A DNA stretch of 64,000 bases from Alistipes megaguti (GTDB lineage: Bacteria > Bacteroidota > Bacteroidia > Bacteroidales > Rikenellaceae): contig NZ_LR027382.1 in assembly GCF_900604385.1 (NCBI RefSeq), positions 2,209,001-2,273,000 of the forward strand, given 5' to 3'. The notes beneath the pieces are model-generated. The model was not told the origin of the DNA and made no database searches. It was given only the letters and a program-made list of their open reading frames with translations. The translations under genes and the position numbers were made by a program. This document shows positions 52,101 through 60,698 of the stretch, one piece after another (the first letter of the stretch is position 1; every line of letters starts with the position of its first letter).

Positions 52101-53899
52101 TGGTGTTGCAGGGGCAGGGACGCGAGGCCGATCTGGGGGGTGAGATCCGCGTGTCGGGGCTCCGCACGACGGTCGACTTCACGCGGGTGACCTACGCCAT
52201 GCCCGAGGCGCTGCTCACGGTGCACGACAACCGCTTCCAGGCCGCCAATGTCCCGGTCTACGACCCGCAGGGCAACCGCGGCCGTTTCGACTTCGATCTG
52301 AATCTCGAACACCTGTCGAACATCTCCTACGACGTGCGGGTGGCCCCGCAGCGGATGCTTGTGCTCAATACGACGGCCGAGGACAACGACCTCTTCCACG
52401 GACGGGTCTACGCCACGGGCATGGCCCGCATTGCGGGCAACAAGGGCTCGGTTGACATGGACATTACGGCCTCGACGGACGAGAATTCGTCGTTCGTCAT
52501 GCCGTTGTCGAGCCGTTCGAACATCTCGAGTGCCGATTTCGTCCGCTTCGTGCAGCCGCGCAGGATCGACTCGCTGGACGATGTGGCGCGGCGCAAGCTC
52601 TCGTTCGAGCGTCGTCGGCGCCAGGAGTTCAACGCCGGCAGCAGCATGAACATCAACATGGCGCTTGACGTGCGGCCCAATGTCGAGATGGAGCTCGACG
52701 TGGCGGGCAATACGGTGCGCGGACGCGGCGCCGGGGCGCTGAACCTCGAGATCAATCCCCGCGAAAACCTTTTCATGATCAACGGCGACTATACGATCGA
52801 GGAGGGAACGTTCCTGCTCTCGCTGCAGCAGATCATCAACAAGCGCTTTACGATCGAGAGCGGATCGTCGATCCAGTGGACCGGTTCGCCGATGGAGGCG
52901 CAGCTCAACATCGACGGCATCTACAAGGTCAAGGCGTCGCTGCAGCCGCTGCTGCAGGGGACGTCGGAGAATCTGGGCGGCGACCGTTCGGTGCCGGTCG
53001 AGTGTGTGATCCACCTGGGCGAGTCGCTTTCGAACCCGAGCATCACGTTCGACGTGCGCGTGCCGGGGTCGGATCCCGAGACGGCGGCCGTGGTGGCCAG
53101 TGCGCTGTCGACCCCCGAGACGGTCGACACGCAGTTCCTCTACCTGCTGCTCTTCAACAGCTTCATGTCGGAGAGCACGTCGCAGTCGTCGTCGAACATC
53201 GGCAGTTCGGTCTCGGCGGCCACGGGGCTGGAGTTCGTCTCGAACATGGTGAGCACGTGGCTCTCGTCGTCGGACTACAACGTGGTGATCCGCTACCGGC
53301 CCAAGTCGGAGCTGACGAGCGACGAGGTGGACTTCGGGCTGTCGAAGAGCCTGATCAACAACCGCCTCTTCGTCGAGGTCGAGGGCAACTACCTGATCGA
53401 CAACAAACAGGCGGTGAACAACAATACGATGTCGAACTTCATGGGCGAGGCCTACATCACCTACCTGATCGACCGCGCCGGGACGCTCAAGCTGAAGGCC
53501 TTCACGCAGACGATCGACCGTTTCGACGAGAACCAGGGTCTGCAGGAGACGGGCATGGGCGTCTACTTCAAGGAGGATTTCGACAATCTGCGCGACCTGC
53601 GCGACCGGATCCGGGAGCGTTTCACCAACAAGCGCCGCAAGGCGCGCCGGATGGCGCGTCGCACGCTGCGCGAGGCCAGGAAGGCGGAGCAGCGGGCCTG
53701 CGAGGAGGCTTCCGAAGCGTCGGAGCGCGCGAAGGAGTCCGCAACGGCCCCGGACAAGGCGGAGGAGGGGCCGCAGCCGTTCAGCCTTGCGGAGCCGCTC
53801 TACGAGGAGGACCCCTCGCCGGAGAAGATCGAAAAACCTGCCGTTCAGGCGGGGGACAGCGCGCGGCGCCGCATCAAAAAGGAGCATTCAATCAAGTAA
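49172..53899 (+). CDS. tamB: TamB-like translocation/assembly module protein (DUF490)
   Basis: 1575 residues from the ATG at 49172, just behind the -7 box; an upstream extension would cross into tsaD. An N-terminal membrane anchor (VFSAAVLLLIILPLGLSLLL) is followed by a very long series of beta strands of AsmA/TamB type (VDIGLFSRIRVDGFYVED ...). The C-terminal DUF490 region is recognisable from YTIEEGTFLLSLQQIINKRF, GSSIQWTGSPMEAQLNIDG and FDVRVPGSDPET. A charged Lys/Arg/Glu tail closes the protein. TamB-like proteins bridge inner and outer membranes and move lipids or help insert outer-membrane proteins. It heads an operon with ExbB/ExbD/TonB genes. Confidence 0.9.
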   Translation: MRKGIKILGMVFSAAVLLLIILPLGLSLLLDIRSVQNFVADRLAELVSRRLETTVSIDHVDIGLFSRIRVDGFYVEDYQRDTLFYVGHLNTYVTSLGLLGGGLELSRGEIADARLYLRQTPSGEMNIKQVVNRISDPDREKKGNFRLRLRKASIDGMELCLERLDRRDPEFGIDFAHMHLCDMTAFVEDFTIDGQAIYTSIERLAARERSGFELERLSGRFYMTQGCLGFEDTEIRTRRSDIHIPYISLVGNSWDEYRDFVNEVRIDAALRDSKVSSDDIAWFAPSLRDWHVDFSEADLDLTGTVADFTGRIRRLILDRETHLAAELAVRGLPEIRTTRFDITLSRLQSTAEALDRLSWSIARSGLPEQVASVVGNSGRLDLEGRFVGRLSAFDMRLGAATGVGKVSCSLEMAPLRRGMSSIRGRVETRNFRLGELLGHEELLGDASLTARIDGMIGRGIADANIAGTVADLGFNGYVYDSLRLDGRLRNREFDGRIAARDPNLDFDFFGKVDFNDTVPNYDFSLDLRHADLARLQINQRDSVSRLSAFLEANASGRSLDDLNGSIRVSDARYRYNDKEVTAAQIDVRGENSADSKFVELRSDFADATFRSKTSYRTVFEYLRRSAWRYLPILGRGEPAADSVARKTAVANDFSLLSVNIHNFNPVADAVAAGLQIADGASMQLLFNPASDQFSLKASAEYIERRRMLATRLSVNALNRGDSLALYASAEDLYAGMLHLPQLSLTGGAKQGRVELSAGFNDTTRRASGLVGLRARVADENGPNGRVVELHIQPSHITRGDKTWQIFAHRIQLDTARIDIDHFFVMNDEQELLLDGIASRSREDSLTLSLRNFDLGPFTQVAERMGYYIEGRTNGRATMKSVLRGAEVTADILLDSVEVNDIPAPPMRLASRWDFARNRAGVTVTNREKRDTLVRGFYAPTRSRYYARMNVDSLDMGLLDPLLSGVISSTEGLASADLVLQGQGREADLGGEIRVSGLRTTVDFTRVTYAMPEALLTVHDNRFQAANVPVYDPQGNRGRFDFDLNLEHLSNISYDVRVAPQRMLVLNTTAEDNDLFHGRVYATGMARIAGNKGSVDMDITASTDENSSFVMPLSSRSNISSADFVRFVQPRRIDSLDDVARRKLSFERRRRQEFNAGSSMNINMALDVRPNVEMELDVAGNTVRGRGAGALNLEINPRENLFMINGDYTIEEGTFLLSLQQIINKRFTIESGSSIQWTGSPMEAQLNIDGIYKVKASLQPLLQGTSENLGGDRSVPVECVIHLGESLSNPSITFDVRVPGSDPETAAVVASALSTPETVDTQFLYLLLFNSFMSESTSQSSSNIGSSVSAATGLEFVSNMVSTWLSSSDYNVVIRYRPKSELTSDEVDFGLSKSLINNRLFVEVEGNYLIDNKQAVNNNTMSNFMGEAYITYLIDRAGTLKLKAFTQTIDRFDENQGLQETGMGVYFKEDFDNLRDLRDRIRERFTNKRRKARRMARRTLREARKAEQRACEEASEASERAKESATAPDKAEEGPQPFSLAEPLYEEDPSPEKIEKPAVQAGDSARRRIKKEHSIK

Positions 53900-53925
53900 A
53901 ACACCAATAATTCACACAAAACGCT

Positions 53926-54600
53926 ATGACAACATTTTTGCAGGCCGCCGAGGTGGTGGCCGTAAGTGAAGAGACCCGCATGGGCTTGTGGACGCTGTTT
54001 ACCAAGGGCGGCTGGCTGATGTGGCCGCTGCTGGTGCTGGGGGGAGTGACGATCTTCATCTTCGTGGAGCGCTTTCTGGCCATCCGCAAGGCCTCGGTGC
54101 TGGACATGAACTTCATGAACCGCATCCGCGACTACATTTCGGACGGCAAGATCTCGACGGCCGTCAACCTGTGCAAGAAGACCGACACGCCGATCGCCCG
54201 CATGGTCGAGAAGGGCATCGAGCGCATCGGACGTCCGATGAGCGACGTGCAGACGGCCATCGAGAATGTGGCCAATCTCGAGGTTTCGAAGCTCGAAAAC
54301 GGGCTTCCGTTCCTGGCGACGATCGCCGGCGGCGCCCCGATGCTGGGCTTCCTCGGCACGGTGCTCGGCATGGTGCAGACCTTCATGGACATGTCGGCGG
54401 CGGGCGGTACGGTCGACCTGGCGCTGTTGGCCAGCGGTATGTACGTGGCCATGGTGACGACCGTCGGCGGTCTGATCGTCGGCATCCCGGCCTACTTCGG
54501 CTACAACTATCTGGTGGCCCGCATCGAGAAGCTGGTCTTCCAGATGGAGGCCAACTCGATCGCCTTCATGGACATTCTGAATCAACCCGTTCAAAAATAG
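53926..54600 (+). CDS. exbB: MotA/TolQ/ExbB proton-channel protein
   Basis: 224 residues. Membrane helices lie at ~30-50 (GWLMWPLLVLGGVTIFIFVERFLAI), ~130-150 (LPFLATIAGGAPMLGFLGTVLGM) and ~165-190 (LALLASGMYVAMVTTVGGLIVGIPAYFGYN). The latter two carry the conserved A-P-x-x-G-x-L-G-T-V-x-G-M and T-T-V-x-G-L signatures. With ExbD it forms the inner-membrane proton channel that energises TonB. It is 26 bases after tamB and six before exbD, so one operon. Confidence 0.93.
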   Translation: MTTFLQAAEVVAVSEETRMGLWTLFTKGGWLMWPLLVLGGVTIFIFVERFLAIRKASVLDMNFMNRIRDYISDGKISTAVNLCKKTDTPIARMVEKGIERIGRPMSDVQTAIENVANLEVSKLENGLPFLATIAGGAPMLGFLGTVLGMVQTFMDMSAAGGTVDLALLASGMYVAMVTTVGGLIVGIPAYFGYNYLVARIEKLVFQMEANSIAFMDILNQPVQK

Positions 54601-54606
54601 ACGGCC

Positions 54607-55014
54607 ATGGCAATCAAACACGGTTCGAAAGTCGATAAATCGTTTTCGGCCTCGTCGATGACCGACCTGATGTTCCTGCTGCTGCTCTTCCTGCTGATCG
54701 CCACGACGCTGATCAACCCCAATGCCCTGAAGCTGATGTTGCCCAAAAGTTCGAACCAGCTCAAGGACAAGGCGATGACGACGGTTTCGGTGCAGGATCT
54801 GAAGAACGGCCACTACCGCTATTACGTCGAGAGCAACGAGGTGGGTTCGATCGAAGGGGTCGAGCGGGCACTCAAGGCGCGCCTCGACGGGCAGAAGGAG
54901 CCCACCGTATCGCTGCACTGCGACAAGACGGTGGCAGTCGACGAGGTGGTCAAGGTGATGAACATCGCCAAGGACAACAATTACAAACTGATACTGGCCA
55001 CCACGCCGCGATAG
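54607..55014 (+). CDS. exbD: ExbD/TolR biopolymer transport protein
   Basis: 135 residues. A short N-terminus, one membrane helix starting with the proton-carrying Asp (TDLMFLLLLFLLIATTLINP), then a periplasmic domain ending in VAVDEVVKVMNIAKDNNYKL, which is typical for ExbD. It partners ExbB in the proton channel. It starts six bases after exbB and ends four bases before the TonB-like gene. Confidence 0.93.
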   Translation: MAIKHGSKVDKSFSASSMTDLMFLLLLFLLIATTLINPNALKLMLPKSSNQLKDKAMTTVSVQDLKNGHYRYYVESNEVGSIEGVERALKARLDGQKEPTVSLHCDKTVAVDEVVKVMNIAKDNNYKLILATTPR

Positions 55015-55018
55015 CCGT

Positions 55019-55708
55019 ATGTATTACTATGATCCCGATAACAGGTCCCCGCGACGGTGGGCGATTGTGGCGGCAGCGGTCTATGGCGTGCTGCTCGCGG
55101 GATCGTTCGCCGCGGTGTCGTTCGACTTCACGCCGGCGCTCGAGAAGCCGGGCGACACGATCCTGATCGACCTGACGGAGCCGGTGCCTGAGGAGCCGCC
55201 GCGGCCTCCGGTGCAGGTGGCCGAGGAGCCGCGCGTCCACGACGAGGCGGCTCCGGTGGAGCAGGTGGCCCAGGCTGCGGGCAAGGACGAGGTGACCGAG
55301 ACCCCCAATCCGCGGGCGCTCTTCAAGATGAACCGCGGCGGGGCGGACGAACCCGACAATGCGGGCAATCCACGCGCCCGGGAGGGCGAGGACAAGGCTT
55401 CGGGCCGGGGTCCGGGTCTGAATCCCGACGGACTGGACCAGCTGGACAAGGGGCTCCAGGGTCGCGGACTGGTGGGCGACCTGCCGCGTCCGTCCTACCC
55501 GGGCGGTAAGAGCGGCAAGGTGGTGATCCGGGTGACGGTCGACGCGCGGGGCCGGGTCACGGGAGCCTCCTACGAACCGGTGGGTTCGACGACCGATGCT
55601 CCGGAACTGGTTGCGGCGGCGCGTCAGGCGGCCCTCAAGGCGCGCTTCACGGAGAGCCGTGCCGCGGTGCAGGGCGGAACGATAACCTATGTATTCACAC
55701 TGAATTGA
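55019..55708 (+). CDS. TonB-like energy transducer
   Basis: 229 residues. A single N-terminal membrane helix (WAIVAAAVYGVLLAGSFAAV) precedes a Pro/Glu-rich periplasmic linker (EPVPEEPPRPPVQVAEEP). The C-terminal domain of ~80 residues (SGKVVIRVTVDARGRVTGAS ... ARQAALKARFTES ... GTITYVFTLN) fits the TonB C-terminal fold. It should transmit ExbBD energy to an outer-membrane partner. Its place behind tamB could mean a role in powering TamB-dependent transport rather than only nutrient receptors; that is inference. Confidence 0.85.
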   Translation: MYYYDPDNRSPRRWAIVAAAVYGVLLAGSFAAVSFDFTPALEKPGDTILIDLTEPVPEEPPRPPVQVAEEPRVHDEAAPVEQVAQAAGKDEVTETPNPRALFKMNRGGADEPDNAGNPRAREGEDKASGRGPGLNPDGLDQLDKGLQGRGLVGDLPRPSYPGGKSGKVVIRVTVDARGRVTGASYEPVGSTTDAPELVAAARQAALKARFTESRAAVQGGTITYVFTLN

Positions 55709-55715
55709 TGAACCG

Positions 55716-56192
55716 ATGAAACGAATTTTGCTCGTGCTGCTCGGGAGCCTCCTCATGACGGGGGCCTACGCGGCAAAACCCGCCCGTGCGGGTCGTGAGG
55801 CGCCGCAGCGAGCGGGCGCCCATCTGCGTTTGGAGGAGACGTCGTGGAATTTCGGCGACGTGCCGCGCCGGGGCGACGATCTGGTGCACGAATTCCGCTT
55901 TGTGAACGACGGCGAACGGCCGTTGGTGCTGGTGCGCGTCATCACGTCGTGTTCGTGCATCCGGGCGTCGTTCTCGAAGCGCCCCGTGGCTCCGGCCGAT
56001 TCGGGGGTGATCCGCATCATCTACGAGCCGCACAAGAGTGAACCCGGCGCCTTCAACAAGGTGATCCAGATCTACTCCAATTCGGTCGACGGACGCGACA
56101 TCCTCACCGTGCAGGGCAATTCGCTCGACGACGAGGAGCTGGAACGCAGCCGCGAGACGCGTCCGAAGGGGCCGAAACCCAGAAACAAATAA
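55716..56192 (+). CDS. DUF1573 periplasmic protein
   Basis: 158 residues. Signal peptide MKRILLVLLGSLLMTGAYA, then a single DUF1573 immunoglobulin-like domain: SWNFGDVPRRGDDLVHEFRF, NDGERPLVLVRVITSCSCI (the conserved SCSC) and GVIRIIYEPHKSEPGAFNKV. The tail is basic. DUF1573 proteins are abundant in Bacteroidetes envelopes, role unknown. It starts seven bases after the TonB-like gene. Confidence 0.88.
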   Translation: MKRILLVLLGSLLMTGAYAAKPARAGREAPQRAGAHLRLEETSWNFGDVPRRGDDLVHEFRFVNDGERPLVLVRVITSCSCIRASFSKRPVAPADSGVIRIIYEPHKSEPGAFNKVIQIYSNSVDGRDILTVQGNSLDDEELERSRETRPKGPKPRNK

Positions 56193-56214
56193 TACCATAT
56201 ATCTATATAATACG

Positions 56215-57528
56215 ATGGCACTACTCTTTTCCAATGCTACGGTTCTGCCGATGACCTCGGCGGAGGATGCCCTCCGCACGTTCCGGGGCTGGGTGGGCAT
56301 CGACGCAAACCGCCTGACGCTGGTTACCGACTCGGAGACGGAGGCTGCGGCATTCCGCACGGCACACGCCGGTCTGCGCGAGATCGACTGCCGCGGCAAA
56401 CTCCTTATGCCGGGACTGATCAACACCCACTGCCACGCCGGCATGACCCTTCAGCGCAGCTATGCCGACGACATCACGCTCATGGAGTGGCTCAACGACT
56501 ACATTTGGCCCTTCGAGTCGCGGCAGACGCCCGACGAGGTGGCGCTGGGCATGACGCTCGGCATCGTCGAGATGCTGCTGGGCGGCGTGACGTCGTTCGT
56601 CGACATGTACTATGACGAGGATCGGTGCGTGGAGGTGGCCGAGCGGCTGGGGATCCGGGCGGTGCTGGGCTGCAACTACTTCGATTCGAACATCGGGGAG
56701 GTCTTCCCGCAGGTGGAGCGGGCCGTCGAACGGGCCGCCGCCGGAAGCGGCCGTGTGCGGATCGCCGTGGCGCCCCATTCGGCCTATACGGTCTCGCCGG
56801 AGAATCTGGTGCGGGGGCGGGAGCTGGCCGAGCGGCTCGATCTGGGGATGATGACCCATATCGCCGAGACGCGTGACGAGATCCGGATCGTGGGCGAGCG
56901 CTATGGCCGCACGCCGGTCGCACACCTCGATGCCCTGGGGCTTCTGGGACCGCATATGATCGGCGCCCACTGTGTCCATGTCACGGATTCCGATTTGGCG
57001 ACGCTCGTGGAACGGGGGGTGACCGTATCGCACAATCCGCAGAGCAACATGAAGATCTCGAGCGGCGTCGCTCCCGTGGAGAAGATGCTTCGGGTCGGGG
57101 CTCTGGTGACGGTGGCCACGGACGGCACCTGTTCGAACAACGACCTCGACATGTGGGAGGAGTTGCGTACGGCGGCCTTCCTGCAGAAATCCGCTACGGG
57201 AGACCCGACGGCCCTCCCGGCCTGGGAGGTGCTGCGGATGGCCACGGCCAACGGAGCCCGGGCCATGGGTTATGCCGACGGGGAGCTGGGCGTACTGCGC
57301 GAAGGGGCGCTGGCCGACCTGATTGTCGTCGACCTGCAGAAACCCCACCTGCAGCCGATTCACAACGTCGTGTCGAATCTGGCCTACTGCGGCAAGGCTT
57401 CGGACGTCGAGACGGTGGTGGTCGACGGACGGATCGTTGTCGAGAACCGCCGCATTGCCGGGGTGGATCTGCCGGATCTCTACGCCCGGGTAGGCGAGGC
57501 GGTGCGCCGCATCACGACGGCCGGCTGA
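56215..57528 (+). CDS. Amidohydrolase (S-adenosylhomocysteine/methylthioadenosine deaminase-like)
   Basis: 437 residues of the TRZ/ATZ-type amidohydrolases. Metal and catalytic residues are visible in NTHCHAGM (His72, His74), MTHIAETRDE, IGAHCVHV and VATDGTCSNNDLDM. The mostly likely reaction is hydrolytic deamination of S-adenosylhomocysteine, methylthioadenosine or a related base. Other aminohydrolases in the family (guanine, cytosine, chlorinated triazines) cannot be excluded. Cytoplasmic. It follows DUF1573 by 22 bases and ends the envelope operon, an odd metabolic partner. The last codons run into a 19-bp tandem repeat. Confidence 0.87.
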   Translation: MALLFSNATVLPMTSAEDALRTFRGWVGIDANRLTLVTDSETEAAAFRTAHAGLREIDCRGKLLMPGLINTHCHAGMTLQRSYADDITLMEWLNDYIWPFESRQTPDEVALGMTLGIVEMLLGGVTSFVDMYYDEDRCVEVAERLGIRAVLGCNYFDSNIGEVFPQVERAVERAAAGSGRVRIAVAPHSAYTVSPENLVRGRELAERLDLGMMTHIAETRDEIRIVGERYGRTPVAHLDALGLLGPHMIGAHCVHVTDSDLATLVERGVTVSHNPQSNMKISSGVAPVEKMLRVGALVTVATDGTCSNNDLDMWEELRTAAFLQKSATGDPTALPAWEVLRMATANGARAMGYADGELGVLREGALADLIVVDLQKPHLQPIHNVVSNLAYCGKASDVETVVVDGRIVVENRRIAGVDLPDLYARVGEAVRRITTAG

Positions 57529-57569
57529 TCCCACGACGGCCGGCTGATCCCACGACGGCCGGCTGATCC
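57513..57569. repeat. 19-bp tandem repeat, three exact copies
   Basis: CACGACGGCCGGCTGATCC is repeated three times without change. The first copy contains the end and stop codon of the amidohydrolase gene, so the repeat has grown out of coding sequence. Degenerate copies of GGCCGGCTGATC/GTCGGTTGATC continue to about 57620. Confidence 0.9.
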
Positions 57570-57790
57570 TGCGTTTGGGTGATTTCGTGGCCGGCTGATC
57601 GCGACAGTCGGTTGATCTCGTGTTTGGCTCCTCTCCCTTCTTCCGCCGATCGGCCGTTGCGGTGTCCGACTCCGGCATGCATGCCGGATATCGGGACCCT
57701 GGGATGGGAGTCTTTGCGGATGCTGGCGGCAAATGGCTGCGGCACCGGATTTGCGGGGAAACTGTTAAAACCTAACCAAATTTTTACGAG

Positions 57791-58303
57791 ATGGATTATC
57801 AAGTAACATTCGGCGGCCGGCCCGTGAAGCTGGAGGGCCGCCACTGCCAGGTAGGGGAGAAGGCCCCTTCGTTTACATTGACCGATGCTGCGCTGCAGCC
57901 GGTACCGTCGGATCGCTTCAGCGGCAAGGTGCGTATCTACAGCATCTTCCCGTCGGTCGACACGTCGGTCTGCTCGCTGCAGAACATCCGCTTCAACCGG
58001 GAAGCGGCCGCCTTGAGCGACGATGTGGTCGTCGTGGCCATTTCGGTCGATCTGCCCTTTGCGCAGAAACGTTTCTGCGCGGCCGAGGGGATCGACCGGG
58101 TGCATGTCCTGTCGGACTACCGCGAGCTGGATTTCGGCATGAAGTACGGCTTTGTGCTGGAGGGGCTCCGGCTGTTGGCCCGGGGTGTGGTGGTGGTCGA
58201 CCGGGACGATCGGGTGCGTTACGTGGAGTATGTCCCCGAGGTGACGCATGAGCCCGATTACGAGGCGGCGCTTGAGGTGGCCCGCACGCTGGTTGGCGCG
58301 TAG
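57791..58303 (+). CDS. tpx: Thiol peroxidase
   Basis: 170 residues, full length for Tpx. The peroxidatic cysteine Cys61 sits in FPSVDTSVCSLQ and the resolving cysteine Cys96 in QKRFCAAEG, the atypical 2-Cys spacing of this family. It reduces hydrogen peroxide and alkyl hydroperoxides with thioredoxin in the cytoplasm, useful in an anaerobe exposed to oxygen. It stands alone between repeat tracts. Confidence 0.95.
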   Translation: MDYQVTFGGRPVKLEGRHCQVGEKAPSFTLTDAALQPVPSDRFSGKVRIYSIFPSVDTSVCSLQNIRFNREAAALSDDVVVVAISVDLPFAQKRFCAAEGIDRVHVLSDYRELDFGMKYGFVLEGLRLLARGVVVVDRDDRVRYVEYVPEVTHEPDYEAALEVARTLVGA

Positions 58304-58340
58304 AGACCCGGGCGGATGACTCCGGCTCACTGAATGGAGA

Positions 58341-58376
58341 AAGGCGGCGATCCCATGCGGATCGCCGCCTTTTTTG
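58341..58376 (+). terminator. Terminator of tpx
   Basis: A 13-bp perfect stem AAGGCGGCGATCC / GGATCGCCGCCTT with a 5-base loop is followed by TTTTT, 38 bases after the tpx stop. Confidence 0.9.
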
Positions 58377-58396
58377 CGGATATTGCCGGTGCATTG

Positions 58397-58537
58397 TCGG
58401 ATTGCCCCTTTGTCGGATTGCCCCTTTGTCGGATTGCCCCTTTGTCGGATTGCCCCTTTGTCGGATTGCCCCTTTGTCGGATTGCCCCTTTGCCGGTTGC
58501 CCCTTTGCCGGTTGCCCCTTTGCCGGATGCCCCTTTG
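58397..58537. repeat. 16/15-bp minisatellite, nine contiguous units
   Basis: Six exact copies of TCGGATTGCCCCTTTG (16 bp) are followed by three 15-bp variants (CCGGTTGCCCCTTTG type). Degenerate copies run on to ~58620. It fills the space between the convergent tpx and glgB ends. It is a likely variable-number tandem repeat, not a CRISPR. Confidence 0.92.
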
Positions 58538-58636
58538 TCGGTTCGCCGGTTCGTCCTTTCGCCGGATGCCCCTTTTCGGTTTGCCGGTTCGTCCCTTTGC
58601 CGGGTTGCCCCTTTACGAGCCCCCTCCTCCGGCCTG

Positions 58637-60682
58637 CTACCGCTTGCGCAGGTAGACCGTTGCGGTGCGCGAGGTGTTGTAGATACGGATGCGGGGGTAC
58701 TCCTTCCCGTCGTCGCCCGTGACGTTGAACGAGAAGTGCTCCGAGTCCATCGACTGCCGCTCCTGCCCGCCGAAACGCCGCTCGTCGGTCGAGAGGATCG
58801 GCACATACTTGCCCGGGCCCTGCACCGGCAATTCATAGTCGGGGATCGAGGCCGTGGGGTGCCAGTTGAAGACGAAGAGCAGCCGTCCGTGCGAGAAGGC
58901 CATCGTCTTGTTGTGCTCGTCCATGAGCAGGTTCCACGGATAGCCGTCCGCGAGGACCCTGTATTTCTTGACCAGCCGGATCATCGCCCGGTCGAAATCC
59001 CCCAGCCACGAGTAGCGCAGCAGACGGTTGCGCGAGAGCGACCACTGCCGCCGCGCATGGGCATAGCTCCAGCCGTTGCCCTCGCGCGGGAAGTCGATCC
59101 ACTCGGGGTGCCCGAACTCGTTGCCCATGAAGTTGAGGTAGGCCTGTCCGCCGGTGGAGATCGTCATCAGCCGGATCATCATGTGCAGGGCCATGCCGCG
59201 GTCGATGATGAGGTTCTGCGAGGCGCGGTCCATGTGGAAGTACATCTCCTTGTCCATCAGACGGAAGGCGATGGTCTTGTCGCCTACGAGGGCCTGGTCG
59301 TGCGATTCGGCGTAGGCGACGGTCTTGACCTGGGGCAGACGGTCGGTCATGACGGACCACATCTCCCAGATGTTCCACTCCTCATCGGGAATATCCTTCA
59401 GCAGCTTGATCCAGAAGTCGGGGATGGCCATGCCAAGACGGTAGTCGAATCCGATGCCGCCGTCGTCGATCGGGATGCACATGCCGGGCATTCCGCTCAC
59501 ATCCTCGGCAATGGTGACGGCCGCCAGGCGGAATTCGTGGATCAGGCGGTTGGCCAGCGTGAGGTAGGTGATGGCATCCTCGTTGACGCCGGCGTCGAAG
59601 TAGCGGTCGCGCGAATCGAACGTGACGTAACCGTGGTGGTGGTAGATCATCGAGGTGACGCCGTCGAAGCGGAATCCGTCGAAGTGGAACTCGTCGAGCC
59701 AGTACTTGACGTTCGAGAGCAGGAAGTGCTGCACCTCCTGTTTCCCGTAGTCGAAAAGTTTCGAATCCCAGTAGGGCTGGTTTCCCTCCTCGCCCGGACG
59801 CGAGTAGAGGTGGTCCGTACCGTCGAGTTCGTTGATTCCCTCGTTGAGGTTCTTGACGTAGTGGGCGTGGACGAGGTCCATGATGACGGCCAGCCCCATC
59901 TCGTGGGCGCGGCGGATCAGCTCCTTCAGCTCCTCGGGGGTTCCGCAGCGCGACGTGGGGGCGAAGAAGCTCGAGACGTGGTAGCCGAACGAACCGTAGT
60001 AGGGGTGTTCGGCGATGGCCATCAGCTGCACGGCGTTGTAGCCGTCGCGCTTGATGATCGGGAGGATCTTCTCCGTAAATTCGCGGTAGGTGCCCACCCC
60101 TTCGCGCTCCTGGGCCATGCCGACGTGAGCCTCGTAGATGAGCAGGCTGCCGAGCGTCGAGGCGTCGAAGGCGTCGCCCTGCCAGTCGAAGGGCTCGGCC
60201 GGCTGCCAGAACTGGGCGGTGAAGTTTTTCGTCTGCTCGTCCTGCACCACGCGGCGGGCATAGGCCGGGATGCGGTCCATCCAGCCGTTATCGCCGTGGA
60301 CATGGATCTTGTAGAGCGATCCGTGGGTAAGTCGGTCGCGGTACATCGCCGCGGGGAAGAAGGCGCTCCAGACACCGGCCTGGTCACGGTGCATGCGGAT
60401 CTCGGTGCGCTGCCAGTTGTTGAAGTCGCCGAAGACGTAGACGTCCTGCGCCCCGGGCAGCCACTCGCGCAGCCACCATCCGTCGAGCGTGGGGTCCCAC
60501 TGCCAGCCGAAGTAGCGGTAGCCGTTGGCGTAGTCGACGATCGAGCCGGCCGAGCGGACGATGTCGTCCATTTTGGCCCTGTAGCGGGCATGCCGCGCGT
60601 TGATCTGCTCCTCGACGGGCAGCAGCCACTCGTCCTGTTCGACGATCGGGAGTCGTTTGGGGGTCGTATTCTCTTTTTCCAT
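58637..60682 (-). CDS. glgB: 1,4-alpha-glucan branching enzyme, eukaryote-type
   Basis: 681 residues. N-terminal CBM48-like domain (WLPGAQDVYVFGDFNNW), then a GH13 barrel with VIMDLVHAHYVKN, FRFDGVTSMIYHHHG (nucleophile Asp), IAEDVSGMPG (acid Glu) and AESHDQALVG (transition-state Asp), and a C-terminal beta domain. The HLYSRPGEEG and MDKEMYFHMDRAS stretches resemble animal/plant branching enzymes more than E. coli GlgB, a known Bacteroidetes trait. It introduces alpha-1,6 branches into glycogen. A TACATTTG -7 box on the minus strand lies at 60706-60699. Confidence 0.95.
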   Translation of the reverse strand: MEKENTTPKRLPIVEQDEWLLPVEEQINARHARYRAKMDDIVRSAGSIVDYANGYRYFGWQWDPTLDGWWLREWLPGAQDVYVFGDFNNWQRTEIRMHRDQAGVWSAFFPAAMYRDRLTHGSLYKIHVHGDNGWMDRIPAYARRVVQDEQTKNFTAQFWQPAEPFDWQGDAFDASTLGSLLIYEAHVGMAQEREGVGTYREFTEKILPIIKRDGYNAVQLMAIAEHPYYGSFGYHVSSFFAPTSRCGTPEELKELIRRAHEMGLAVIMDLVHAHYVKNLNEGINELDGTDHLYSRPGEEGNQPYWDSKLFDYGKQEVQHFLLSNVKYWLDEFHFDGFRFDGVTSMIYHHHGYVTFDSRDRYFDAGVNEDAITYLTLANRLIHEFRLAAVTIAEDVSGMPGMCIPIDDGGIGFDYRLGMAIPDFWIKLLKDIPDEEWNIWEMWSVMTDRLPQVKTVAYAESHDQALVGDKTIAFRLMDKEMYFHMDRASQNLIIDRGMALHMMIRLMTISTGGQAYLNFMGNEFGHPEWIDFPREGNGWSYAHARRQWSLSRNRLLRYSWLGDFDRAMIRLVKKYRVLADGYPWNLLMDEHNKTMAFSHGRLLFVFNWHPTASIPDYELPVQGPGKYVPILSTDERRFGGQERQSMDSEHFSFNVTGDDGKEYPRIRIYNTSRTATVYLRKR

Positions 60683-60698
60683 AGGGGAGTCGTTTATA

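Noticed and set aside
48302..53887. Very long minus-strand open frame (1861 codons) opposite tamB
   Set aside because: It is the antisense shadow of the tamB gene. The translation is low-complexity, rich in Arg, His, Asp and Val, with no domain. GC-rich codon use in tamB simply leaves few stops on the other strand. The same applies to long antisense frames opposite hsdR, korA, the terminase, glgB and the 26.8-kb protease.
58397..58537. CRISPR array
   Set aside because: Units are contiguous without spacers, far too short, and no cas gene is present. The same reasoning excludes the tracts at 1884-1995 and 57513-57569.
58374..58722. Repetitive proline/cysteine-rich open frames over the 58.4-kb repeats
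   Set aside because: All frames stay open because the 16/15-bp unit lacks stops. There is no initiation context, and the tract lies between convergent gene ends, so it is a minisatellite rather than a repeat protein.
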